Below are positions 54,471 to 62,621 of a stretch of DNA of 64,000 nt, one piece after another; the stretch's first letter is position 1; the number at the start of each line of letters is the position of its first letter. Position numbers and translations under genes: made by a program. This stretch comes from Streptomyces canus (GTDB lineage: Bacteria > Actinomycetota > Actinomycetes > Streptomycetales > Streptomycetaceae): positions 9,920,001 through 9,984,000 of the forward strand of contig NZ_JAUSWW010000001.1 of assembly GCF_030815415.1 (NCBI RefSeq), read 5' to 3'. The notes under the pieces were generated by a model. The model had not been told where the DNA came from. It made no database searches and saw only the letters and a list, made by a program, of their open reading frames with translations.

Positions 54471-54977
54471 TCAAGGCAGGTCCTTCACGTGGGGGAACGG
54501 CTCCAGGCAGGTGCGGCAGCGCCGGAGCGCCGTGCAGGCGGTGGCGGCGAAGCGCGAGATCTCCTCGGTGTCGGCCGAGGCACAGTGTGGGCAGGGAACC
54601 TCGGGCGGTGCGAGGGTCAGGCTTACCCAGGTCGGGCCCGGGGCGATGCGCGGGCCGGGCGGTGCGATGCCGTGCTCCGCCAGTTTGCGGCGGCCCTCGT
54701 CGGTGATCCGGTCGGTGGTCCACGGCGGGTCGAGCACCGTGACCACCCGGACGTCGGCGAAGCCGGCGGCCAGCAGCCGGGCCGTCACCTCGGCGCGCAT
54801 CTCGGCCACGGCGGGGCAGCCCGCGTACGTCGGGGTGAGCCGTGCGACGACGGTTCCCTCCGGCGTCACCTCGACGCCGTGCAGCACGCCGAGGTCGGCG
54901 AGCGTCAGCATCGGCAGTTCGGGGTCCGCGACCTCGGCGGCGATCCGCGACGCCCGCTCCGGCGACGCCGTCACCAC
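54471..54977 (-). CDS. paaD: PaaD, epoxidase assembly protein
   Basis: 168 residues. N-terminal DUF59/MIP18-like domain (DPELPMLTLADLGVLHGVEV, LTPTYAGCPAVAEMRAEVTA) and a C-terminal zinc-ribbon-like part (PCPHCASADTEEISRFAATA, CRTCLEPFPHVKDLP). PaaD helps build the Fe centre of the PaaABCE complex. Starts inside the paaC end, so coupled. Confidence 0.95.
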   Translation of the reverse strand: MVTASPERASRIAAEVADPELPMLTLADLGVLHGVEVTPEGTVVARLTPTYAGCPAVAEMRAEVTARLLAAGFADVRVVTVLDPPWTTDRITDEGRRKLAEHGIAPPGPRIAPGPTWVSLTLAPPEVPCPHCASADTEEISRFAATACTALRRCRTCLEPFPHVKDLP

Positions 54978-55837
54978 GACGCGTCCGGGTGGGCGCGGGC
55001 GACGCTCTGCAGTTCGGCGAGGAGGGGCGGCAGGTGCGGGGTGTGCTGTCCGTTCCTGCCGGAGCCCGGGACCGGGGGCGCCGTCACGTCGAGCGGGGAC
55101 ACCTCTTCGGACCGGTTCAGCCCGGCATCGGCCAGCACGTGGAACAGCTCAAGGTGGGTCCGTGCGGCGACGGCGGCCGGATCCGCGCCCAGGCGCGCGG
55201 CCGCACGGTCCGTCAGCAGCTCGTCCAGCCAGGGGGCGAGGGCGTCCAGCGCGGCCCGCACGCGTCCGGCGGACTCGGTAGTGCCGTCGCCGAGCCGTAC
55301 CGTCCACTCTGCGGCCCAACGCCGGTGGTAGGCAAGCTCCTTGGCGCTCTTGGCCGCGATCGCGGCCAGCACCGGGTCGGGTGCGTCGGTGAGCGCCTCG
55401 CACACGGCCAGCCGCCAGACGGACAGCACCAGCAGGCGGGCGACGGTGAAGGCGAAGTCGCCGCCCGGGAGTTCGGCGAGGCGTATGTTGCGGAAGTCCT
55501 CCGGGTCGCGGAAGTAGGCGTACGCGTCCTCGCCGCGTCCCGTGCCGTCGGCCCGACCGGCCCTGGCGTACAGCAGACGGGCCTGGCCGAGGAGGTCCAG
55601 GCCGATGTTGGCCAGCGCCAGCTCCTCCTCCAACTCCGGGGCGCGGGTGCACCATTCGGCCAGCCGCTGCGCGGACACCAGGGCGTCGTCACCGAGCGCC
55701 AGACAACAGGCGGCCAGGTCTTCGGCGTCCACCCCGTCGGGCACCGCCTGGTCGACGCCGTACAGCGGGTCGGTGAACCCGGTGCCGAACGCCCACCGCG
55801 CGCCGTCGCCGTCGACGTACAGGTCCTCGTCGGTCAT
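54971..55837 (-). CDS. paaC: PaaC, structural subunit of the phenylacetyl-CoA epoxidase
   Basis: 288 residues. Ferritin-like fold with ELEEELALANIGLDLLGQAR, LAELPGGDFAFTVARLLVLS and ELAYHRRWAAEWTVRLGDGT, the PaaC pattern; the subunit pairs with PaaA but lacks the complete di-iron site. The N-terminal part is slightly extended (WAFGTGFTDPLYG). Confidence 0.95.
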   Translation of the reverse strand: MTDEDLYVDGDGARWAFGTGFTDPLYGVDQAVPDGVDAEDLAACCLALGDDALVSAQRLAEWCTRAPELEEELALANIGLDLLGQARLLYARAGRADGTGRGEDAYAYFRDPEDFRNIRLAELPGGDFAFTVARLLVLSVWRLAVCEALTDAPDPVLAAIAAKSAKELAYHRRWAAEWTVRLGDGTTESAGRVRAALDALAPWLDELLTDRAAARLGADPAAVAARTHLELFHVLADAGLNRSEEVSPLDVTAPPVPGSGRNGQHTPHLPPLLAELQSVARAHPDASW

Positions 55838-55846
55838 GCGCTGCTC

Positions 55847-56143
55847 CTAGATGTGCGGGATGTCGTCGGGGATGTCGTAGAAGGTCGGGTGCCGGTAGAC
55901 CTTGTCGCCGCTGGGTGCGAAGAAGGGGTCCTTCTCGTCGGGCGCGGAGGCGGCGATGGTGTCCGAGCGCACGGCCCAGATGCTCACGCCCTCGTTGCGC
56001 CGCGTGTAGAGATCGCGGGCATGCAGCAGGGCCATCTCGTCGTCGGCGGCGCGCAGGGAGCCGACGTGCACGTGGTTGAGCCCGCGCTTGCCGCGGACGA
56101 ACACCTCGTACAGCGGCCAGTCGCCGGTGCTCTTCGGGCTCAT
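55847..56143 (-). CDS. paaB: PaaB, small subunit of the phenylacetyl-CoA epoxidase
   Basis: 98 residues from the ATG at 56,143, overlapping the paaA stop. WPLYEVFVRGKRGLNHVHVG, SLRAADDEMALLHARDLYTR and EGVSIWAVRSDTI are the full PaaB signature. It bridges the PaaAC heterodimers in the complex. Confidence 0.96.
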   Translation of the reverse strand: MSPKSTGDWPLYEVFVRGKRGLNHVHVGSLRAADDEMALLHARDLYTRRNEGVSIWAVRSDTIAASAPDEKDPFFAPSGDKVYRHPTFYDIPDDIPHI

Positions 56144-57078
56144 GCCGCCGCCCCTTCCCGCAGCCGGGCCGTCCGCTTGGCGGCGTGCGCGGCGGCGGCC
56201 CGCCGCACCCAGGCGCCCTCCTCGTGCGCGGCCCGGCGACGGGCGATCCGCTCGGCGTTGCACGGTCCGTCACCGGAGACGACCCGCTTCAGCTCGTCCC
56301 AGTCGGGGGCGGAGAAGTCGTGGTGGCCGCGCTCCTCGTTCCACTTCAGGTCCCGGTCGGGCAGGGTGACGCCGAGTTTCTCGGCCTGCGGGACGGTCAT
56401 GTCGACGAAGCGCTGCCGCAGTTCGTCGTTGGTGTGCCGCTTGATCCTCCAGGCCAGGGACCGTGCCGAGTTGGGGGAGTCGTCGTCGGGCGGGCCGAAC
56501 ATCATCAGGGAGGGCCACCACCAGCGGTCGACGGCGTCCTGCACCATGGCGCGCTGTGCGTCGGTGCCGCGCATCATGGTCAACAGCAGTTCGTAGCCCT
56601 GCCGCTGGTGGAAGGACTCCTCCTTGCAGACGCGGACCATGGCGCGTCCGTACGGGCCGTAGGAAGTGCGGCACAGCGGGACCTGGTTGCAGATGGCCGC
56701 CCCGTCCACGAACCAGCCGATCACTCCGACGTCGGCGAAGTTGCGGGTGGGGTAGTTGAAGATCGAGGAGTACTTCTGGCGGCCGTCGATCAACCGCTCC
56801 GTCAGGTCGGTGCGGTCGGCGCCGAGGGTCTCGGCCGCCGAATAGAGGTAGAGCCCGTGGCCTGCCTCGTCCTGCACCTTGGCGAAGAGGATCGCCTTGC
56901 GGCGCAGCGACGGCGCCCGGGTGATCCACTCGCCCTCCGGCTGCATGCCGATGATCTCCGAGTGGGCGTGCTGGGCGATCTGGCGGACGAGCGTGGCCCG
57001 GTAGGCGCCGGGCATCCAGTCGCGGGGTTCGATGCGCCGGTCATGGGCGATGGTGTCCTCGAACGCGGACAAGTTCAT
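56140..57078 (-). CDS. paaA: PaaA, catalytic di-iron subunit of the phenylacetyl-CoA epoxidase
   Basis: 312 residues from the ATG at 57,078, behind AGGAGG (11-base spacing). Di-iron ligands lie in the helices with AHSEIIGMQPEGEW, AKVQDEAGHGLYLYSAAE and VCKEESFHQRQGYE; RIEPRDWMPGAYRATLVRQI is the usual N-terminal block. It oxidises phenylacetyl-CoA to the 1,2-epoxide with O2. The open frame continues upstream to an ATG at 57,204 through a 15-bp repeat array, which would add seven pentapeptides ending in Pro. I do not include them because that start has no ribosome binding site. Confidence 0.95.
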   Translation of the reverse strand: MNLSAFEDTIAHDRRIEPRDWMPGAYRATLVRQIAQHAHSEIIGMQPEGEWITRAPSLRRKAILFAKVQDEAGHGLYLYSAAETLGADRTDLTERLIDGRQKYSSIFNYPTRNFADVGVIGWFVDGAAICNQVPLCRTSYGPYGRAMVRVCKEESFHQRQGYELLLTMMRGTDAQRAMVQDAVDRWWWPSLMMFGPPDDDSPNSARSLAWRIKRHTNDELRQRFVDMTVPQAEKLGVTLPDRDLKWNEERGHHDFSAPDWDELKRVVSGDGPCNAERIARRRAAHEEGAWVRRAAAAHAAKRTARLREGAAA

Positions 57079-57099
57079 GGAGTCGGACGCCTCCTGCGA

Positions 57100-57204
57100 G
57101 GGTGTTCCTCGCGCGGGTGTCGTTGGCACAGGGGTCTGTCGCATGGGTGCTCCTGGCGTGGGTGCTCCTGGCGTGGGTGTTCGTGTCACGGGTGCTCGTT
57201 TCAT
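57100..57204 (-). repeat. Seven tandem 15-bp repeats in the paaG-paaA gap
   Basis: Seven consecutive 15-base units, two of them identical (GGGTGCTCCTGGCGT at 57,145 and 57,160) and five diverged, fill most of the gap between paaG and paaA. They are in frame with paaA. If translated they would give MKRAP-VTRTP-TPGAP-TPGAP-MRQTP-VPTTP-ARGTP. Confidence 0.9.
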
Positions 57205-57217
57205 GGGTGACGGGCGG

Positions 57218-58054
57218 TCAGTGGCCGCGGAAGACCGGGCTTCGCCGTTCGAGGAAGGCGGTGACGGCCTCGCGGTGGTCGTCGGTGGTGCCGAGCCGCC
57301 GCTGGACGACGGCCTCGCGCTCCAGCGCCGCCGGCAGCGCCGTGGTGGCCGCCGACCGCAGCAGTGCCTTGGTCTCCCGGTGCGCTGCGGTGGGCCCGGC
57401 GGCCAGCGCGCGGGCCAGGGTCACGCCCTCGGCGGCGGCCGAGCCGTCCGCCACGACGCGGTGCACCAGTCCCCACTGCTCGGCGTCCCGCGCGGAGAAG
57501 GTGTCGCCGAGCAGCATGAGTCCGGCGGTGCGGGAGGAGCCCAGCTGCCGGGCCAGGGCGCGGGCCACCCCCGAGTCCGACGCGAGAGCGACACCGCCGA
57601 ACGCGGTGGCGAAGCGGGCGCCCTCGGACGCCACGCGTACGTCGGCGCAGAGCGCGAGGCCCAGTCCGGCGCCGACACAGGAGCCCTCGACCGCGACGAC
57701 GAGCGGGATCGGCAGCGCGTGCAGCTCCTTCACCAGCGGGTTGTAGTGGTCGGGGATGTTGGCGAAGGCGGTCGAGGGCGAGGTCTTCAGTCGGTGGGCG
57801 TGCTCCTTGAGGTCCTGGCCGACGCAGAAGTGCCGACCACGGGCGGTGATCAGGGCCGCCCGCACCTCGCGCCGGGCGTCCGTGGTCAGCCGCCGGGCGG
57901 CCATGAGGAGGGCGGCCCGCAGGTGTGCGTCGAGTGCGTTGCCGGTCGCCCGTCCGCGCAGTTCGATCACGGCCACGGCGTCGGCGACCTCGTACGACAC
58001 GCCGTGCGACGCGGGGCTTTCGCTCGAAGCCCGAACTCTCTCGCTCACTGCCAT
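57218..58054 (-). CDS. paaG: PaaG-like enoyl-CoA isomerase/hydratase
   Basis: 278 residues of crotonase fold: ALITARGRHFCVGQDLKEHA (oxyanion region), VEGSCVGAGLGLALCADVRV and GVALASDSGVARALARQLGS. The asparagine/aspartate-based active-site region and absence of the second Glu of hydratases fit PaaG, which isomerises the epoxide to the oxepin. Overlaps paaH. Confidence 0.88.
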   Translation of the reverse strand: MAVSERVRASSESPASHGVSYEVADAVAVIELRGRATGNALDAHLRAALLMAARRLTTDARREVRAALITARGRHFCVGQDLKEHAHRLKTSPSTAFANIPDHYNPLVKELHALPIPLVVAVEGSCVGAGLGLALCADVRVASEGARFATAFGGVALASDSGVARALARQLGSSRTAGLMLLGDTFSARDAEQWGLVHRVVADGSAAAEGVTLARALAAGPTAAHRETKALLRSAATTALPAALEREAVVQRRLGTTDDHREAVTAFLERRSPVFRGH

Positions 58055-58911
58055 CGGTAGAACCCCTGACCGGTCTTGCGGCCCAGCTCACCGCGGGCGA
58101 CCTTCTCCCGCAGCAGCCGCGGCGGCGCGAACCGCTCACCGAGCCTGGAGTGAAGGTGCTCCGCGATGGCGAGGCGTACGTCGAGTCCCACCACGTCCGT
58201 CAAGCGCAGTGGGCCCATGGGGTGCCGGTAGCCCAGGCGCATGGCCGTGTCGATGGCCTCCGGGTCGGCGACGCCTTCCTCGACCATGCGGATCGCCTCA
58301 AGACCGAGGGCGAGGCCGAGGCGGCTGCTGGCGAACCCGGGCGAGTCCTTGACGACGACGTCCTGTTTGCCGAGGGCGTGCGTCCAGCGGACCGCCGCGG
58401 CCCGGGTCGTGTCGGTCGTGCCGGGGGCCAGGACCAGTTCGACGAGGGCGGAGACGGGCACGGGGTTGAAGAAGTGCATCCCCAGGAACTGCCCGGGCCG
58501 CCGCAGGGTTGCCGCCAGTTCGGTGACGGACAGGGAACTGGTGTTGCTGGCCAGCACGCATCCGTCGTGCACGACGTCCTCGGCGGTGGCGAGCAACTCG
58601 GCCTTGAGAGCCGCGACTTCCGGGACGGCCTCGACGACCAGGTCGGTGTTGTGTGGGAGTTCGGCGATCGAGGATACGACGGCGACACGGTCCGGCGCGT
58701 CGAGGTCCGGCGGCCCGGCGGCCGTCCCGCGCTCGGCCGCCTGCCGAAGTCCGCTGGTGATCCGCTCCACCGCGGCGGCGGCCGCGGAACCGTCGCGCTC
58801 CACGACGACCACGCGCGACCCGGCGGACGCGAAGGACTGGGCGATACCGGCGCCCATGCGACCGCCGCCGATGACCCCCACCACGGGGGGTGGCCCTGCT
58901 GCCGAGGTCAT
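58045..58911 (-). CDS. paaH: PaaH-like 3-hydroxyacyl-CoA dehydrogenase
   Basis: 288 residues from the ATG at 58,911. NAD-binding GVIGGGRMGAGIAQSFASAG, ASNTSSLSVTELAATLRRPG, catalytic His in GMHFFNPVPVSALVELV and the C-terminal helical domain with GYRHPMGPLRLTDVVGLDVR. It oxidises 3-hydroxyadipyl-CoA to 3-oxoadipyl-CoA. Start overlaps the paaF stop. Confidence 0.92.
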   Translation of the reverse strand: MTSAAGPPPVVGVIGGGRMGAGIAQSFASAGSRVVVVERDGSAAAAAVERITSGLRQAAERGTAAGPPDLDAPDRVAVVSSIAELPHNTDLVVEAVPEVAALKAELLATAEDVVHDGCVLASNTSSLSVTELAATLRRPGQFLGMHFFNPVPVSALVELVLAPGTTDTTRAAAVRWTHALGKQDVVVKDSPGFASSRLGLALGLEAIRMVEEGVADPEAIDTAMRLGYRHPMGPLRLTDVVGLDVRLAIAEHLHSRLGERFAPPRLLREKVARGELGRKTGQGFYRWQ

Positions 58912-59669
58912 GCCCGGCCTCCCTTCTTCTCCAGGAAGCGCGTCATGCGCTCCTCCTTGTCCGGGCTCTCGAAGAGCACCGCCTGGGCGAGGTCGTCGGC
59001 CACGGGATGAGCCCCCGAGGCGTCGGTGACGAGCTTCGTGAGCCGCAGGGCGAGTGCCGAGGAGCGGGCCATCCGGTTGAGCAGCGCATGCGCCTCGACG
59101 AGCAGGCGGTCCGTCGGTACGACGTCCATGACCAGCCCGCAGGCGAGTGCGGCCCGGGCGTCGAGGGTGCGTCCGGCGAGCAGGACCTGCTTGGCCACCG
59201 ACTCGCCCACCAGTTCGCGCAGCCGCCAGCACGCACCGGCGGCGGCGAGGATGCCCAGGCCCGGTTCGGGGTTGCCGAAGACCGCGTCCGGCCCGGCGAT
59301 CCTGAGGTCGCAGGCGTACGTCAACTCGGCGCCACCGCCCAGCGCCCAGCCGGGCACGGCCGCCACGGTGGGCAGGGGCAGTCTGCGTACCCGCTCGAAC
59401 AGGCGGCTGTTGATCCCCTCCAGTGCCTCGTCCCGGCCGCGGCGCCGCAGTTCACCGATGTCGGCACCGCCGGCGAAGACCCCGCCGTGCCCGGTGAGCA
59501 GGAGGAGCTTCGGTGCGCGCTCCAACTCCTCGCACACGCGGTGCAGTTCGGCGACCATGCGGCCGTTGACGGCATTGCGGGCGGCGGGCCGGCGCAGGGT
59601 GACGACCACCCGGTCCGCGTGCTTCTCGACCGACAGCGTCTCGTACGACGGTTCCTCGCGCGTGTTCAC
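58908..59669 (-). CDS. paaF: PaaF-like 2,3-dehydroadipyl-CoA hydratase
   Basis: 253 residues. Crotonase motifs LLTGHGGVFAGGADIGELRR and VPGWALGGGAELTYACDLRI, with NPEPGLGILAAAGACWRLRE carrying the acid residue. It hydrates dehydroadipyl-CoA in the lower paa pathway. The N- and C-terminal stop/start overlaps with paaJ and paaH are four bases each. Confidence 0.9.
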   Translation of the reverse strand: MNTREEPSYETLSVEKHADRVVVTLRRPAARNAVNGRMVAELHRVCEELERAPKLLLLTGHGGVFAGGADIGELRRRGRDEALEGINSRLFERVRRLPLPTVAAVPGWALGGGAELTYACDLRIAGPDAVFGNPEPGLGILAAAGACWRLRELVGESVAKQVLLAGRTLDARAALACGLVMDVVPTDRLLVEAHALLNRMARSSALALRLTKLVTDASGAHPVADDLAQAVLFESPDKEERMTRFLEKKGGRA

Positions 59670-60847
59670 ACGCGCTCCACGAGCATGGCCACGCCCTGTC
59701 CGACCCCGACGCAGAGGGTCGCAAGGCCCCGTCGGCCGCCCTCCCGTTCCAGTCGGCCCATCAGGGTGAGCAGGATGCGGGTGCCGGAGCAGCCCAGGGG
59801 GTGGCCGAGGGCGATGGCTCCGCCGTCGGCGTTGACGCGGTCCGGGTCGAGCTTCAGCCGGTGCGTGACCGCGAGGGCCTGGGCGGCGAACGCCTCGTTC
59901 AGTTCGATCGCGTCGAGGTCCTCAGCCGTCCAGCCCGCCCGCTCCAGTGCCCTGGCGGTGGCCGGCACCGGGCCGAGTCCCATCAGACGGGGCTCGACCC
60001 CGGCCGAGGCGGCGGTGACGACCCGTGCCCGGGGAGTCAGCCCGTAGCGCTTCACGGCAGCGCTGCTCGCGATCACCAGGGCGGCGGCCCCGTCGGACAG
60101 CGGCGAGGAGTTGCCCGCGGTGACGATGCCGTCCTGCCGGAAGGAGGTGCGCAGGCCGCTCAGCTTCTCCAACGTGGTGGTCGGGCGCGGCCCTTCGTCC
60201 TCGGTCACCTCACCGTCCGCCACCGGTACCGGGACGATCTCCGCCGCGAAGCGGCCCGCCTCCCGCGCGGCCACGGCCCGGCGGTGGCTGCGCAGCGCGA
60301 AGGCGTCCGCCTCCAGGCGGCTGATGCCGTCCAGGGCGGCGACCTCCTCCGCGGTCTCGCCCATCGACAAGGTCGTCGTCGCGGGGAAGCGGGGGTTGGT
60401 GAAGCGCCAGCCCAGCGAGGTGTCGTGGACGTCGCCGGGCCGGGCCCAGGGTGTGCCCGGCTTGGCCATCACCCACGGCGCACGGGTCATCGACTCGACC
60501 CCGCCGGCCACCACCAGCTCGGCCTCGCCCGCACGTATGGACTGCGCGGCGGACGCGACGGCCGTGAGCCCCGAGGCGCACAGCCGGTTGACGGTGTATC
60601 CGGGCACGGTGTGCGGAAGTCCCGCCAGCAGTGCGGCCATCCGCGCGACGTCCCGGTTGTCCTGACCGGCCTGGTTCGCGGCGCCGAGGATCACCTCGTC
60701 CACGGAGTCGGCAGGGGCCCCGGCACGTCGCACGGCCTCGCCGACGACGAGCGCGGCCAGGTCGTCGGGGCGCACGGAGGCCAGCGCCCCGCCGTAACGG
60801 CCCTGCGGGGTACGGGCCCCGTCGATCAGATAGACCTCATCGGACAT
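59666..60847 (-). CDS. paaJ: PaaJ-like beta-ketothiolase
   Basis: 393 residues. Active-site Cys in VNRLCASGLTAVASAAQ (about Cys90), His in GGAIALGHPLGCSGTRI and the second Cys in LATLCVGVGQGVAM. In the pathway it cleaves 3-oxoadipyl-CoA (and 3-oxo-5,6-dehydrosuberyl-CoA) to acetyl-CoA and succinyl-CoA. Its start lies inside the paaN end. Confidence 0.93.
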   Translation of the reverse strand: MSDEVYLIDGARTPQGRYGGALASVRPDDLAALVVGEAVRRAGAPADSVDEVILGAANQAGQDNRDVARMAALLAGLPHTVPGYTVNRLCASGLTAVASAAQSIRAGEAELVVAGGVESMTRAPWVMAKPGTPWARPGDVHDTSLGWRFTNPRFPATTTLSMGETAEEVAALDGISRLEADAFALRSHRRAVAAREAGRFAAEIVPVPVADGEVTEDEGPRPTTTLEKLSGLRTSFRQDGIVTAGNSSPLSDGAAALVIASSAAVKRYGLTPRARVVTAASAGVEPRLMGLGPVPATARALERAGWTAEDLDAIELNEAFAAQALAVTHRLKLDPDRVNADGGAIALGHPLGCSGTRILLTLMGRLEREGGRRGLATLCVGVGQGVAMLVERV

Positions 60848-62546
60848 CGGTGTGCTCCTCGTGCTCGTGCTCCGCGGCGGGGGCGTGGCGGCGGGACTGG
60901 AGGACGGCGAACCGGCCGGTGACGAACGCCGGGTCGGTCAATGTCGCGTTGGCCGCCGGGTTGGCCGACGTGCCGTGGAAGTCGCTGAAGGCGGCGGACT
61001 GGTTGGGGAACACCTCGCCGGTCAGGTTCTCCGACAGGTGCACCCCCGCCTCCAGAGCCGTGGCACGTGTCGCCGCCAGGACGTCGTCCCCGGTCGCGTA
61101 CACGCAGGCGGTGAGGGCGCCGTGGCGCCGTACGGTGTCGTGCAGGACGCGCAGGGAGTGCGCCGTGTCGTCGGTGGCGATGACGAAGGAGACCGGACCG
61201 AACCACTCGCTCGTGAAGGTTTTCTCGTCGGCCTCGGCGTCGAGCCGCGCGACCAGCGGGGTGCGGACGACGGCGTCCGGGTGGGCGGGGTGCGTCACGG
61301 CCCGCGAGGGATGCGCGGTACGCCCCAGGGCCGCTGCCTCCTCCAGACGCGCGAGGACTCCGCCGTTCACGATCGCGCCGAGGGTCGCGGCGGCACGGGC
61401 CGGGTCGCTCAGGAGGTTGTCGAGGGCGGATCCCAGATCGGCGGCGAACTCGTCGGCCGTACGCGGCCCTTGGTCGGTGGGAAACCCGTCGCGGGGCACC
61501 AGGATGTTCTGCGGGGTGGTGCACATCTGCCCGCTGTAGAGCGACAGCGAGAACGCGAGGTTGCGCAGCAGCCCGGCGTAGTCGTCCGTGGAGTCCACGA
61601 CGACGGTGTTGAGACCCGACTTCTCCGTGTGCACGACGGCTTGGCGGGCGTTGGTCTCCAGCCAGTCGCCGAACTCGCTGGAGCCGGTGAAGTCCACGAT
61701 CCGCACGTCGGGGTGGGTGGCCAGGGCGGGAGCGGTGCGTTCCTCGGGCCGTGAGGCGGCGAGCAGCACCACGTCCGGGTCGAAACCGGCCTCCGCCAGC
61801 ACCTCACGGGCGATCCGCACGGTGATCGCCAGCGGCAGCACGGCCCGCCGGTGCGGCTTGACGATCACCGGGTTGCCCGTGACGAGGCTCGCGAAGAAGC
61901 CCGGATAGCCGTTCCAGGTGGGGAACGTGTTGCAGGCGACGAGCACGGCCACGCCCCGGCCGACCGGGGTGTAGGTCTTGTCCATGACCAGCGGACCGCC
62001 GCGCCGCCGGGGCTTGCTCCAGCGGGCGCCGGCCGGATGGCGCCGCTGCGCCTCCCAGGCGTACGCCACCGCTTCGAGGCCGCGGTCCTGGGCGTGCGGG
62101 CCGCCCGCCTGGAAGGCCATCACGAAGGGCTGTCCGGTGGTGTGCTGGACGGCGTGCGCGATCTCGAAGCTCGCCGCGTTGAGGCGGGCCAGGATCTCGG
62201 CCGCCACTCCGGCCCGGACGTCGGGGCTCGCCGAACGCCACGCCGGGGCCGCGGACTTGGCCGTCGCCACGGCGGCCTCGGGCGCCAGATGCGGGTAGCT
62301 GATGCCCAGGGGGAAGCCGTACGGCGATATCTCCGTGGCAGGGACGGTGCCGGTGGTGGGGTGCCCGTCGAGCGGGAACGGGCGGTCGAGGAGGGCGCGG
62401 AAGGCCGCCTCGCCCGACTCCGGCGCTCCGGCCCCGTAAGCCGAGGTGCTGGGGATCTCCGGATACGGCGTCCAGTAGCCGCGGTCGGTGGTGCGGGCCA
62501 CGGCCTGTTCGAGCAGGTCCGCGTGGCGGGCGTAGAAGGGTGACAT
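60837..62546 (-). CDS. paaN: PaaN, ring-opening aldehyde dehydrogenase
   Basis: 569 residues. ALDH fold with VLVACNTFPTWNGYPGFFAS, IVDFTGSSEFGDWLET, catalytic Cys in YSGQMCTTPQNILVPRDGFP and EWFGPVSFVI. Length and sequence fit the PaaN type-2 aldehyde dehydrogenases of actinobacteria, which lack the hydratase domain of PaaZ. First gene of the ten-gene paa run; a PaaR-like operator lies directly upstream. Confidence 0.94.
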   Translation of the reverse strand: MSPFYARHADLLEQAVARTTDRGYWTPYPEIPSTSAYGAGAPESGEAAFRALLDRPFPLDGHPTTGTVPATEISPYGFPLGISYPHLAPEAAVATAKSAAPAWRSASPDVRAGVAAEILARLNAASFEIAHAVQHTTGQPFVMAFQAGGPHAQDRGLEAVAYAWEAQRRHPAGARWSKPRRRGGPLVMDKTYTPVGRGVAVLVACNTFPTWNGYPGFFASLVTGNPVIVKPHRRAVLPLAITVRIAREVLAEAGFDPDVVLLAASRPEERTAPALATHPDVRIVDFTGSSEFGDWLETNARQAVVHTEKSGLNTVVVDSTDDYAGLLRNLAFSLSLYSGQMCTTPQNILVPRDGFPTDQGPRTADEFAADLGSALDNLLSDPARAAATLGAIVNGGVLARLEEAAALGRTAHPSRAVTHPAHPDAVVRTPLVARLDAEADEKTFTSEWFGPVSFVIATDDTAHSLRVLHDTVRRHGALTACVYATGDDVLAATRATALEAGVHLSENLTGEVFPNQSAAFSDFHGTSANPAANATLTDPAFVTGRFAVLQSRRHAPAAEHEHEEHTDVR

Positions 62547-62553
62547 GAAAGCT

Positions 62554-62575
62554 CCAGGCCGAACGTTCGGTCGGT
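62554..62575. promoter_or_regulatory. PaaR-like (TetR) operator
   Basis: Palindrome centred on AACGTT at 62,562-62,567: left half GGCCGAAC, right half GTTCGGTCGGT. It agrees at most positions with the actinobacterial PaaR consensus, which pairs ACCG and CGGT around NNCGNN. It lies eight bases upstream of the paaN start, where bound repressor would block the whole operon. No paaR gene is in the window. Confidence 0.65.
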
Positions 62576-62621
62576 AGGTGGGCGGAGTGCGCCCAGGCGT
62601 GAGGGCGACGAAGGGGGTTGG

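Noticed and set aside
57079..57204. Longer PaaA beginning at 57,204
   Set aside because: No ribosome binding site before that ATG, the added residues are only repeat-encoded, and family members align from about residue 10 of the shorter form.
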